Shown here: positions 1 through 9,123 of the stretch, piece after piece | How positions within the stretch are numbered: the stretch's first letter is position 1 | Layout: each line of letters opens with the position of its first letter | DNA from: Brevundimonas poindexterae | GTDB lineage: Bacteria > Pseudomonadota > Alphaproteobacteria > Caulobacterales > Caulobacteraceae | NCBI RefSeq assembly: GCF_020524625.1 | Contig: NZ_JAIVLL010000001.1 | Location: 124,001 to 188,000 of the forward strand | Direction: 5' to 3' | Length of the DNA stretch: 64,000 bases | Notes under the pieces: generated by a model | The model's database searches: none | The model's input: only the letters and a program-made list of their open reading frames with translations | Told to the model about the DNA's origin: nothing | Made by a program: the position numbers and the translations under genes

Positions 1-132
1 CCCCGCTACGAGCCGGTGACCGTCGACGGACGCCAGCTGGTACGCCTGAAGGTCCCTGTTCCGGCCTCCGGCGCCGCCGCGGTCTGTGCCGCCGCGCGCA
101 TCCGCGATCCGTGGTGCCAGAGGGGCACTTAG
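1..132 (+). CDS. C-terminal fragment, probably SPOR-like domain protein
   Basis: The window opens inside an open frame (first base = codon position 1) that stops with TAG at 130-132. The visible 43 residues contain a strand-like stretch (VTVDGRQLVRLKVPV) followed by a Cys-containing helix and end in DPWCQRGT, which resembles the last strand and helix of a SPOR (peptidoglycan-binding) domain. Only the tail is visible, so the family is an inference from pattern and the start lies outside. It is co-directional with mipZ, about 100 bases downstream. Confidence 0.5.
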   Translation, partial: PRYEPVTVDGRQLVRLKVPVPASGAAAVCAAARIRDPWCQRGT

Positions 133-234
133 GGCCGCTTCCCGGACCCTGCGGCCAAAGAGGCGTTGACCCGGACGGGTCTGCCCCCGATTTTGCCCCG
201 GGCCCCGCATGAGTCGCGGGACGGGATCGAGTGC

Positions 235-1062
235 ATGAAGCAGCCAAAAGTCATCGTGGTCGGCAATGAGAAGGGCGGGGCGGGCAAGTCCACCCTGGCC
301 ATCCATATCGCCGTGGGCCTGCTGTACTCGGGGCGGAGCGTGGCGCTGCTGGACCTGGACCTGCGCCAGCGGTCCATGGCGCGCTTCTTTGACAATCGCC
401 GGGCGTGGATGGTGGCCAATGGACAGAAGCTGCCCCTGCCGGTCGAGCCGGACCTGGGCGACGGCAAGGCCTTGGCGCGCGCGCCCGAGGAGGAGCAGCT
501 GGCCCGCTTCGAGGCCGCCTTCGCCGAGGCCCGCCAGATGGCCGACGTCGTGCTGATCGACACCCCGGGCGGAGACACCCCCCTGTCGCGCAGGGCGCAC
601 GGGCTGGCGGACCAGATCGTCACGCCGATGAACGACAGCTTCGTGGACTTCGACCTGCTGGGGCAGGTGGACCCGGTCACGCTGGACCTGATCCGGCCCT
701 CGATCTACTCGGAGAGCGTGTGGGAAGCCCGCAAGAACCGGGCGATCGCGGGCGGGACGCCGATCGACTGGGTGGTCGTGACCAACCGCCTGGCGGTGGC
801 GGCGGCGCGGAACCGGCAGCGGCTGACCGACCGGATGAAGAAGCTGGCCAAGCGGATCGGCTTCCGCATCGGGCCGGGCCTCCGGGACCGGGTGATCTAC
901 CGGGAGCTGTTCCCCTTCGGGCTGACGGTGGCGGACCTGTCCAACGAGATCCGGCCGGTGGCGGTGTCGCTGGCCCATGTGGCAGCGCGGCAGGAGATGC
1001 GCTCCCTGATGATGGCGCTGGGACTGGAGGGGGCCGAGGCGGCCTTCGACGTCACGGAATGA
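235..1062 (+). CDS. mipZ: MipZ, ParA-like ATPase positioning the division site
   Basis: A 275-residue P-loop ATPase of the ParA/MinD group. The deviant Walker A GNEKGGAGKST lies at residues 10-20, a Walker A' region (DLDLRQRSMARFFDNR) at about 43-58 and the LIDTPGGD Walker B/switch II at about 107-114. The DLRQRS...FF and TPGGDTPLS signatures are those of MipZ rather than chromosomal ParA. In Caulobacter, MipZ binds ParB at the origin and forms a polar gradient that inhibits FtsZ, placing the ring at midcell. The ATG at 235 is chosen because it puts the P-loop in its normal N-terminal position; the frame stays open upstream to 166 without family-like sequence. Its stop overlaps the start of the J-protein gene. 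Confidence 0.93.
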   Translation: MKQPKVIVVGNEKGGAGKSTLAIHIAVGLLYSGRSVALLDLDLRQRSMARFFDNRRAWMVANGQKLPLPVEPDLGDGKALARAPEEEQLARFEAAFAEARQMADVVLIDTPGGDTPLSRRAHGLADQIVTPMNDSFVDFDLLGQVDPVTLDLIRPSIYSESVWEARKNRAIAGGTPIDWVVVTNRLAVAAARNRQRLTDRMKKLAKRIGFRIGPGLRDRVIYRELFPFGLTVADLSNEIRPVAVSLAHVAARQEMRSLMMALGLEGAEAAFDVTE

Positions 1063-1331
1063 TGCTGCTGGCGGTCCTCGCGGTGGGGGTGGCCTTCTGG
1101 GCCCTGGTCCAGCTGGGCCGCCGCGCCGACGCCGAGAAGCGGGCCCGCAGGGGCGCCATGCCCCTGGCCGAGGCCCGGGCCCTGCTGGGCGTCGGCGAGG
1201 GCGCCAGCGCCCGGGAAATCAACGACGCCTGGCGGCGGCTGATGGCGCGGGCCCACCCCGATCAGGGCGGAACCGAGGGGCTGGCGGCCCAGCTGAATGC
1301 CGCCCGGGACAGCCTGCTCGACGCGCGCTAG
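1059..1331 (+). CDS. Small membrane-anchored J-domain protein
   Basis: A 90-residue protein whose ATG overlaps the mipZ stop (ATGA), so the two are probably translationally coupled. Residues 1-17 form a single hydrophobic anchor. The rest is a short J domain: LAEARALLGVGEGASAREINDAWRRL, then the essential HPD tripeptide (ARAHPDQGG), then a final helix. The plan, one N-terminal membrane segment plus a C-terminal J domain, resembles Pam18/Tim14-type J-proteins that recruit and stimulate DnaK at a membrane. The client is unknown. It ends within four bases of the convergent FKBP gene and shares bases with its stop. Confidence 0.85.
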   Translation: MMLLAVLAVGVAFWALVQLGRRADAEKRARRGAMPLAEARALLGVGEGASAREINDAWRRLMARAHPDQGGTEGLAAQLNAARDSLLDAR

Positions 1332-1822
1332 AGGACGTCGAGCAGCTCGACGCGGAACAGCAGGACCGAGTTGGGCGGGATCTCGTCGCCGCCGACCCAG
1401 CGATTGCCATAGGCGAGGTCGGCCGGGATGACGAAGTCGTAGGTCTCGCCGACGCGCATCAGGGCCACGCCCTCGGTCCAGCCCTTGATCACCCGGTTCA
1501 GCGGGAACTCGGCCGGCTCGTTGCGGGAATACGAGCTGTCGAACTCGCGCCCGTCGATAAAGGTGCCGCGGTAGTGGACGCGGACAGTGTCGGTGGCGGC
1601 CGGCTGGCGCGCGTCGCGGTGGGCGCGGCCGACGCGGCGATACTGCAGGCCGCTGTCCGTGGTAGTCCAGCCGCGCCGGTCACCATTCCACGCGAGATAG
1701 GCGACCTGACCCGCTTCCCAGCCCGCCTGGCTGGGCACGACGTCGGCAACCGGCGTGGCCGTGGCGCAGGCCGAGAGGGTCAGGGCCGCGAGGGCGGGCA
1801 GGGGGGTATGGTGCAGCTTCAT
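1328..1822 (-). CDS. FKBP-type peptidyl-prolyl isomerase lipoprotein
   Basis: A 164-residue protein with an N-terminal signal and lipobox (LSAC, Cys19), hence probably a periplasm-facing outer-membrane lipoprotein. The C-terminal half, from about residue 78, is an FKBP domain: VRVHYRGTFIDGREFDSS, the VIKGWTEGVALMRVGE core and IPPNSVLLFRVELLDV. Such proteins catalyse proline cis-trans isomerisation and help fold exported proteins. The ATG at 1822 gives a normal signal peptide. It lies 41 bases downstream of the D,D-carboxypeptidase gene on the same strand and may be co-transcribed with it. Confidence 0.9.
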   Translation of the reverse strand: MKLHHTPLPALAALTLSACATATPVADVVPSQAGWEAGQVAYLAWNGDRRGWTTTDSGLQYRRVGRAHRDARQPAATDTVRVHYRGTFIDGREFDSSYSRNEPAEFPLNRVIKGWTEGVALMRVGETYDFVIPADLAYGNRWVGGDEIPPNSVLLFRVELLDVL

Positions 1823-1863
1823 GCGGGGGACGCTATCAGGCCTTTCCGGGGAGGCAAGCCGGA

Positions 1864-3186
1864 TCAGTTCGGCCGCACGACCATACAGGTGACATTGCGG
1901 GCCGAGAGGGTCTCGCAGGCCGCGCGGGCCTGCTCCTCGGTGAAGCCGGTGAAGCGCGACCGGTACCAGCCCTGCGCCTCCTCCACCGACTGACCACTGC
2001 CGCGGAAGGTGGAGCGGAAGCGGCGGTTGACCTCGGTCAGCCAGTCAGCGGCCACGGTCCGGTCGCGGAAGGCGCCGACCTGGACACCCCATGACGGGGA
2101 GGGGGCCGCACGGCGGGCGGGCGTGTCGCTGTTGAGACGCGCGGTCGTGCTGGAGGGGAGGGTGGCGGGGCCGGAGGTCAGGACCACATCGGGGTCGCGG
2201 TCGCCCATGGCCTGGGCCAGCGGCGCCGGCGGCGCGGGCGTCGCCGAGGCATAGACGACGGGCGGCGGGCCGGGCGGCGTCGCCGGGCCGATGCCGTAGC
2301 CCTTTTGCTCGAAATAGAGCTGGGCGACCTCGATCCGCTCGCCATGGGCGCGCTTGTCGGCGATTTCGAAGCCGGTATCCATCAGCTCCTCGACGTGGGC
2401 ATTGCGGGTGGCGCTGCTGCGGCCCCCGAGCACGACGGTGATCAGGCGGCGGCCGTTGCGAACCGCCGAGGCGGCCAGATTATAGCCCGAGGCATTGGTG
2501 TAGCCGGTCTTGATGCCGTCATAGCCGTGGCCCGAGCGGAGCAGGCCGTTGGTGTTGCGGTATTCGCGGCCCTGATAGGTCCAGTTCGAGACACCGAAAA
2601 AGCGGTAGTACTGGGGGTAGTCGCGCATGACGGCGCGGGCCAGGACGGTGATGTCGCGGGCCGTGGTGATCTGGCGGCTGTCCGGCAGGCCGTTGGCGTT
2701 GACGAAACGGCTGTCGGTCATGCCCAGCTGTTCGGCCTTGAGCGTCATCATACCGGCGAAGCGGGCCTCGGACCCGGCGACGTGTTCGGCGAGGGCGACG
2801 GCCATGTCATTGGCCGAGCGGAGCGCCGTGGCCTGGATGGCGTCGGCGACAGTGATTGTCTGGCCGGCGGGCAGGCCCAGTTTGGACGGCGGCTGGGAGG
2901 CGGCGCGCGGCGAGACGCGGATGACGTCGTCGAGCTGGATCCGGCCCTCGGTGATGGCCTCGAACACCAGATAGAGGGTCATGACCTTGGTGATGGAGGC
3001 CGGATAGCGGCGGCTGTCGGCGTGGCGGGCGAACATGACCTCGCCGGTCGCGGCATCGACCACAATGGCGGCGTAGCGCAGATTTTCCTGCGCCTGGGCC
3101 TGGTGCGAGAAGGCGGGCAGGGGGCCGACGGCCAGCAGCGAGAGGGACAGAAGCAGGGCGACGGCACGCCGGAGAATGAGGGGCAT
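1864..3186 (-). CDS. D-alanyl-D-alanine carboxypeptidase (S11) with SPOR domain
   Basis: A 440-residue penicillin-binding protein of the S11/PBP5 group that trims the terminal D-Ala of peptidoglycan stem peptides in the periplasm. After a signal peptide (about residues 1-32) the three catalytic motifs appear in order: SITK at 64-67 with the acylated Ser64, SAN at 124-126 and KTG at 226-228. A proline-rich linker leads to a C-terminal SPOR domain from about 365 that begins with VQVGAFRDR and should target the enzyme to denuded glycan at the septum. A PBP5-like C-terminal amphipathic anchor is not evident; the SPOR domain appears to replace it, a layout common in alphaproteobacteria. Confidence 0.93.
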   Translation of the reverse strand: MPLILRRAVALLLSLSLLAVGPLPAFSHQAQAQENLRYAAIVVDAATGEVMFARHADSRRYPASITKVMTLYLVFEAITEGRIQLDDVIRVSPRAASQPPSKLGLPAGQTITVADAIQATALRSANDMAVALAEHVAGSEARFAGMMTLKAEQLGMTDSRFVNANGLPDSRQITTARDITVLARAVMRDYPQYYRFFGVSNWTYQGREYRNTNGLLRSGHGYDGIKTGYTNASGYNLAASAVRNGRRLITVVLGGRSSATRNAHVEELMDTGFEIADKRAHGERIEVAQLYFEQKGYGIGPATPPGPPPVVYASATPAPPAPLAQAMGDRDPDVVLTSGPATLPSSTTARLNSDTPARRAAPSPSWGVQVGAFRDRTVAADWLTEVNRRFRSTFRGSGQSVEEAQGWYRSRFTGFTEEQARAACETLSARNVTCMVVRPN

Positions 3187-3333
3187 CGAGTTGTTCTGCC
3201 TTCTGAATCAAACAAAAGCGTACACGCGACCCCGTGCCGATCGGCAGGCCGCACAGGCGGAATGGTCTTACCCTATCATGAAGATCGAGGGTTTCATCGG
3301 GGTTAAGAGCCGGTGAACGGAGTTGTGAACGCC

Positions 3334-3357
3334 GTGAGTGGCGAGTGGCGAGTGTCA
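3334..3357. repeat. Partial copy of a GTGGCGAG-type repeat
   Basis: The stretch holds tandem versions of (a)gtggcgagt and covers the stop codon of the helix-turn-helix gene. The same motif builds the left arm of the inverted repeat at 34986-35070, where it also covers the stop codon of a gene. This copy has no visible second arm. Confidence 0.5.
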
Positions 3358-4167
3358 GCTATCGGGTCGGAAAATACCGTCTGAATGGTCTGAATGGTCT
3401 GAAAGCGGTGCGGGCAAATCCTCCCCCATTGGGGGAGGGGGACCATCCGAAGGATGGGGGAGGGGGCTGACCTCGGCGGCATCGACGCCGAAGGGTGGCA
3501 CTGCCCCCACCACCCCGGCGCTACGCACCGCGGTCCCCCTCCCCCGAGGGGGGAGGATTGCCGCGTCTGCGCCTCCCGCGGCCTCCCCCTGCAACTGGTC
3601 GAGTTGGCGCAGCTTTGCTTCCAGGGCGGCGAGGTCGGCTTCGATGGCCTCGGCGACGGGATCGGGGGCGGGCTTTGCCGGACGGGGCGCGGGGCGGCGG
3701 GCGAGCTCGAGCAGGCGGACGTGCAGGCGCATCCATCGGCCGGCCTCGGTCGCGTGGCCCCTGAGGATCGCGCGGTTGAGGCGGATCAGGGCATGGGCGG
3801 CCATGTCGGCGGGATCGGGAAGGCCCTGTTCCCGCTCAAGCTCCAGATCGACGGGGTCGGGTTCGGGCTGGTCCTGTCGGCGCCAGCCCTCGGCGGCGGC
3901 CCGGTTGCGCAGGGTGGACAGGCGCATGCCGTAGCGGTCGCAGACGACCGGGGCGGACTCACCCGCCAGATAGTCGGCCCGGGCCCGGGCCCAGGTGTCG
4001 TCCGATACGCGGTGATAGCCCGAGCGTGCGCGGGGCTCGCGCTCGGTGAAGATGCCGGCGCATTCGTCGTCGATCGCGGCGCGGTCGGGATCATAGTCGG
4101 GATCGTGCCCCGGCCAGTCGCGGGGCCAGTAGCCCTGATCGGTGTGGTTGGGGTCGTGGTGGTTCAT
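3355..4167 (-). CDS. Helix-turn-helix protein, terminase-small-subunit-like; C-terminus made of repeat DNA
   Basis: A 270-residue protein of unknown role. Residues about 57-97 form a helix-turn-helix region (WARARADYLAGESAPVVCDR, then LSTLRNRAAAEGWRR) like those at the N-terminus of phage or gene-transfer-agent small terminases. A charged helical segment follows (residues 105-190), including a possible coiled coil (EAIEADLAALEAKLRQLDQL). From about residue 204 the reading frame runs through a palindromic repeat (3419-3557) and a 9-base tandem repeat, giving a proline-rich tail and an LSDHSDHSDG end, so the native C-terminus was probably replaced by insertion. The ATG at 4167 follows an AGGGAGGACGCC leader and excludes translated repeat sequence further upstream. 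No phage genes are nearby. Confidence 0.6.
   Translation of the reverse strand: MNHHDPNHTDQGYWPRDWPGHDPDYDPDRAAIDDECAGIFTEREPRARSGYHRVSDDTWARARADYLAGESAPVVCDRYGMRLSTLRNRAAAEGWRRQDQPEPDPVDLELEREQGLPDPADMAAHALIRLNRAILRGHATEAGRWMRLHVRLLELARRPAPRPAKPAPDPVAEAIEADLAALEAKLRQLDQLQGEAAGGADAAILPPRGRGTAVRSAGVVGAVPPFGVDAAEVSPLPHPSDGPPPPMGEDLPAPLSDHSDHSDGIFRPDS
3379..3405. repeat. Three tandem 9-base units
   Basis: The unit gtctgaatg occurs three times in direct succession, the last degenerate (gtctgaaag). On the minus strand it encodes the SDHSDHSDG stretch at the C-terminus of the helix-turn-helix protein. Confidence 0.8.
3419..3557. repeat. Palindromic repeat element inside a 3' coding end
   Basis: The ends at 3419-3444 and 3532-3557 are inverted copies of a 26-base arm, matching at all but a few central bases. 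Each arm is itself a hairpin of the type CTCCCCC...GGGGGAG. A further gggggagggggctgacc segment lies inside. The element is 139 bases long and falls wholly within the helix-turn-helix gene, whose tail it encodes. Confidence 0.75.
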
Positions 4168-4631
4168 GGCGTCCTCCCTGTCTTCAACCGACCAGAGTGC
4201 GGGGGCGGTGAGGCAAGGCGAGGAAGTCTGTTCGGGATGCCGTGGGGACGTTGAAAGGATGGGGGAATTGGGGCGTGGCCACGAGGGCCGAGGGGCTCGG
4301 CTCAGCATTCCTTCTCCCCTTGCGGGAGAAGGTGCCCCCTGAGAAGGGGGCGGATGAGGGGTCTCTCGGCCGGTTGCCGGAGAGCCTGCATCCTCCGCAA
4401 CGATGAGCGTTCGAGCGCGGCGCGACCCCTCATCCGAGCCGCTCACGCGGCCCACCTTCTCCCGCAAGGGGAGAAGGGCGAGGTGGGGGCGGTGAAGGGG
4501 TTCATCACAGCGGACACGGTGAAGGCACGGGGGCCAAGGGTCCGCATAGGTCGAAGGAACCAGGCCAAACGCGGGTGTTTCTGGCAACAGTCTTGGCTAG
4601 AAGAATGGTTTCGTCGAAGGGCTGTGAAGAT
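4168..4631. other. Non-coding stretch carrying a palindromic element
   Basis: There is no convincing gene between the divergent helix-turn-helix gene and the orphan gene at 4632. The core is the palindromic element at 4310-4477. The left part (4168-4309) must hold the promoter and leader of the minus-strand gene. The right part (4478-4631) is unremarkable apart from turning less GC-rich towards 4540. Confidence 0.6.
4310..4477. repeat. 168-base composite palindromic (MITE-like) element
   Basis: The terminal arms 4310-4334 and 4453-4477 are perfect 25-base inverted copies, and each arm also folds on itself (CTTCTCCC...GGGAGAAG). Inside, 4351-4363 and 4424-4436 are a second perfect inverted pair (cggatgaggggtc). 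Between these pairs sit unrelated small hairpins, CCCCCT-gaga-AGGGGG on the left and GCCGC-tca-cGCGGC on the right. The whole can fold as a multi-armed cruciform or RNA. It carries no gene. Confidence 0.85.
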
Positions 4632-5102
4632 ATGGCACATCACATAGTAGCGCTTATCGGCTCCCAGCAGGCGGTCGCTCGGGTTTTGACCGTTGCGGAC
4701 ACACCGAGCCCTACAACCTTGGGGTCCGAACTGCAGATCGTTCCGTTAGGGTACGAGCAGATCGACCAACTGACCCGGCTTGTGCCGGGGGAGCGCCTCG
4801 ACGGGTTTATGTATCTGTCAGTCGGGCTCGAGGCGGCGATTCTCAGAGCTGTTGATGGGCTGATGATCGGCTACGTCGAAACCGATTATGTTGGCGGTAC
4901 GGGGGCTCAGGCAGCGGCGGTGTTTGCAGATGGCGCCGTAACATTCCGGGCAGCCACACCGATACGCAGGGGGCCAGCCAAGCGAGAGGATCCTATCAAC
5001 ACGGCTCTCCGACAGCTCGGCGTAATGGCATCCCCTCAGGTCGACGAGTTTGATACCCTGGGTTTGGGCCGGTTCCGAAACCTAGAGGCTCTGGGGCTAT
5101 GA
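4632..5102 (+). CDS. Orphan hypothetical protein, AT-richer than neighbours
   Basis: A 156-residue protein that I do not recognise. It has no signal peptide or clear membrane segment. The sequence alternates hydrophobic strands and helices (MAHHIVALIGSQQAVARVL, LDGFMYLSVGLEAAILRAVD, LMIGYVETDYVGGTGAQAAA). The repeated GGTGAQAAAVFADG region suggests a compact alpha/beta domain. Codon use is clearly less GC-rich at third positions than in the surrounding genes, and an intergenic palindromic element lies just upstream, both consistent with recent acquisition. The ATG at 4632 is preferred over upstream in-frame starts because the preceding codons look like non-coding sequence. Confidence 0.55.
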   Translation: MAHHIVALIGSQQAVARVLTVADTPSPTTLGSELQIVPLGYEQIDQLTRLVPGERLDGFMYLSVGLEAAILRAVDGLMIGYVETDYVGGTGAQAAAVFADGAVTFRAATPIRRGPAKREDPINTALRQLGVMASPQVDEFDTLGLGRFRNLEALGL

Positions 5103-5194
5103 GATTGCTACGAAGCCTCCTGAGCACAAGGTTTGAGGCTCACGGGCTGGCTCCGGCTTTTTGAACGCGAGTTCGGGAACAACTCTGACCAAAA

Positions 5195-5209
5195 TTGTGC
5201 GTTGCACAA
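5195..5209. promoter_or_regulatory. Palindrome upstream of phasin gene, candidate PhaR operator
   Basis: TTGTGC-gtt-GCACAA is a perfect 6-3-6 inverted repeat, with partial symmetry extending into the AT-rich flanks. It lies 118 bases before the phasin ATG. Its TGC-N3-GCA core is of the TGC-rich type bound by the polyhydroxyalkanoate regulator PhaR in other alphaproteobacteria. A TTGAAC hexamer follows at 5217-5222, a weak -35 candidate. Assignment to PhaR is inference. Confidence 0.4.
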
Positions 5210-5326
5210 AATTCACTTGAACTCTCTTCGCACTTGCACCATATGGTTCATCAACGCCCCGGAGTGTCATGGGGTGGATCATCAGAGCGGCGCGTGATGC
5301 CGCCACCCGAACCAGGAGAGTGACTC

Positions 5327-5797
5327 ATGGCCGATACTGCCGAGACCACCAAGAAGACCGTCGAAAACGCCACCGCCAAGGCCCAGGCCCAGGCTGAGAA
5401 GATCCAGGCCGCCGGTGCGCAAGCCGTCCGCGAAGGCATGGACAAGTCGCTGGCCTCGATGAGCGAGCTGAGCGTCCACGCCAAGAAGAACCTCGACGCC
5501 GTGGTCGAGTCGGCCGCCGCTGCCCAGAAGGGCACCGAGGCCCTGACCAAGCAGGCCGCCGCCTATTCGCGCAAGTCGTGGGAAGACGGCATGGCCGCCG
5601 CCCAGTCGCTGGCCCAGGCCCGTTCGGTCCAGGAAATGATCGAACTGCAAACCAGCTTCACCAAGTCGGCCATCGAGCTGTACGTGGCCGAAATGAACAA
5701 GGCCGCTGAAGTCATGACCGCCTCGGTCAAGGACAGCTTCAAGCCGATCAACGAGCGCGTCACCGCCTCGGTCGAGAAGTTCCAGGCCGCTCGCTAA
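5327..5797 (+). CDS. Phasin family protein
   Basis: A 156-residue, highly helical, Lys- and Ala-rich protein with an AGGAGA ribosome site just before its ATG. It consists of amphipathic helices: a low-complexity N-terminus (TKKTVENATAKAQAQAEKIQ) and a core containing MSELSVHAKKNLDAVVESAA and VQEMIELQTSFTKSAIELY. The last is the hallmark of the phasin_2 family, whose members coat polyhydroxyalkanoate granules and control their number and size. It stands alone with its own candidate operator upstream and a strong terminator downstream, as expected for a highly expressed single gene. Confidence 0.9.
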   Translation: MADTAETTKKTVENATAKAQAQAEKIQAAGAQAVREGMDKSLASMSELSVHAKKNLDAVVESAAAAQKGTEALTKQAAAYSRKSWEDGMAAAQSLAQARSVQEMIELQTSFTKSAIELYVAEMNKAAEVMTASVKDSFKPINERVTASVEKFQAAR

Positions 5798-5824
5798 CCC
5801 CGAGCTTCCTGACGGAACAGGAAC

Positions 5825-5856
5825 GGGCCCCGGTGGAAACGCCGGGGCCTGTTTTC
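5825..5856 (+). terminator. Rho-independent terminator of the phasin gene
   Basis: The stem GGCCCCGG (5826-5833) pairs with CCGGGGCC (5842-5849) around an 8-base loop and is followed by tgttttc. It lies 28 bases after the phasin stop. Confidence 0.85.
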
Positions 5857-5889
5857 GTTTGTGCCGGAGCGAGGACCGTGAGCTTTCAC

Positions 5890-5988
5890 AAGGAGGTGTG
5901 ACTGGACGCCGCTTCAATTCGGGACATGATGACCTACATGATCAGTTCTTCCCCGAACCGGACGTCGAATGCCCAAATCCCGGCCTGA
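5890..5988 (+). other. Strong Shine-Dalgarno and short leader frame overlapping clpS
   Basis: The sequence AAGGAGGTG (5890-5898) matches the 16S anti-Shine-Dalgarno tail almost fully, yet clpS begins 70 bases later without a clear ribosome site of its own. An open frame with ATG codons at 5926 and 5929 (and an in-frame CTG at 5902, close to the site) ends at 5988, overlapping the clpS start by 20 bases in another frame. It could be a leader peptide coupling translation into clpS, or chance. Confidence 0.3.
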
Positions 5989-6298
5989 TGAAACTGGTGG
6001 ACTGCCCGGATCCGCCGTCGTTACCGAGACCCGCCCGCAGCTGAAGAAGCCTTCGCTGTACCGGGTGCTGATCCTCAACGACGACTACACGCCGATGGAA
6101 TTCGTCGTCTATGTGCTGGAGCGGTTCTTCGGAAAAAGCCGCGAGGACGCGACTCGCATCATGCTGCTGGTGCACCAGACCGGCATGGGGGTGTGTGGCG
6201 TCTATACCTATGAGGTGGCCGAGACCAAGGTCGCCCAGGTCGTGGAGACCGCCCGCAGGCACCAGCACCCCCTGCAATGTACGATGGAAAAGGACTGA
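5969..6298 (+). CDS. clpS: ClpS, N-degron adaptor of ClpAP
   Basis: A 109-residue adaptor. After a disordered N-terminal extension of about 27 residues, the conserved core starts with [20 protein letters not shown], the NDDYT substrate-pocket motif, and continues through the [23 protein letters not shown] segment to the usual [10 protein letters not shown] end. ClpS binds proteins with destabilising N-terminal residues and hands them to ClpA. clpA follows after 15 bases, the standard operon. The start at ATG 5969 lacks a good ribosome site; see the leader feature just upstream. Confidence 0.95.
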   Translation: MPKSRPDETGGLPGSAVVTETRPQLKKPSLYRVLILNDDYTPMEFVVYVLERFFGKSREDATRIMLLVHQTGMGVCGVYTYEVAETKVAQVVETARRHQHPLQCTMEKD

Positions 6299-6313
6299 GA
6301 GGAGCCTTCGCCC

Positions 6314-8629
<2,316 letters not shown>

Positions 8630-8649
8630 GGGCTAAATCGCTCAGGAAA

Positions 8650-8679
8650 AAGGGCCCGGAGAGCGATCTCCGGGCCCTT
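8650..8679. terminator. Terminator between clpA and the convergent CsbD-like gene
   Basis: A perfect 13-base-pair stem (8650-8662 with 8667-8679, core GGGCCCGGAGA) encloses a GCGA tetraloop. Purine-rich sequence (ggaaaa) lies on the left and ttcgtctgt on the right, so it could serve both converging genes. Confidence 0.8.
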
Positions 8680-8698
8680 CGTCTGTCGGGGGAGGCGT

Positions 8699-9019
8699 TT
8701 AGCGGCGACGGCCGAGCGCACCCAGCAGTACCGCCAGACCGGCGACGATGCCGGTCGTCAGCAGCGGCTTGCGGCGCGCGAAGTCGAGCCCCTTGCGGGC
8801 GCTGTCCTGATAGTCGGCGGGGGCCTTGGCGACCAGGCCGTCGAGGCCGTCGATGACGCGGCCATAGGCGTCACGGGCCTTGCCCTTGTATTCGGTCAGA
8901 TGCCCCTGGACCTGCTGGCGACGATTGCCGGTCAGGCGACCGAGCGCGGCGCGCGCCCGCCCCACCGTCTTCTCGCGGGTGCCTTCGATACGGGGGTCGA
9001 TAACGGGCTGGTCGGTCAT
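8699..9019 (-). CDS. CsbD-like protein with C-terminal membrane anchor
   Basis: A 106-residue protein. The first half (TREKTVGRARAALGRLTGN, then HLTEYKGKARDAYGRV) resembles CsbD/YjbJ-type stress proteins. The C-terminus has one hydrophobic helix (LLTTGIVAGLAVLLGALG) ending in RRR, as in the DUF883/ElaB group of tail-anchored ribosome or envelope stress proteins. The ATG at 9019 follows an AGGAGACTCTGC leader (GGAGA). Role unknown; a general-stress protein at the inner membrane is the likeliest guess. Confidence 0.7.
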   Translation of the reverse strand: MTDQPVIDPRIEGTREKTVGRARAALGRLTGNRRQQVQGHLTEYKGKARDAYGRVIDGLDGLVAKAPADYQDSARKGLDFARRKPLLTTGIVAGLAVLLGALGRRR

Positions 9020-9123
9020 GCAGAGTCTCCTGCTGCGTCTGGGGAAAGGTCCTCCTGAAGCGCATGCGGGAGAGGGCGGTTCCGCCGGTGCCCTGCGACA
9101 CGGGCGCACGTGGGGAAGGTCGC

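Noticed and set aside
3454..4254. Plus-strand open frame opposite the helix-turn-helix gene
   Set aside because: Gly/Val/Ala-rich shadow translation that reads through the palindromic repeat; the minus strand has the better start and a recognisable DNA-binding motif.
3419..4477. CRISPR array suggested by repeated palindromes
   Set aside because: The repeats are inverted pairs of different families with no regular direct repeats or spacers, and no cas genes are present.
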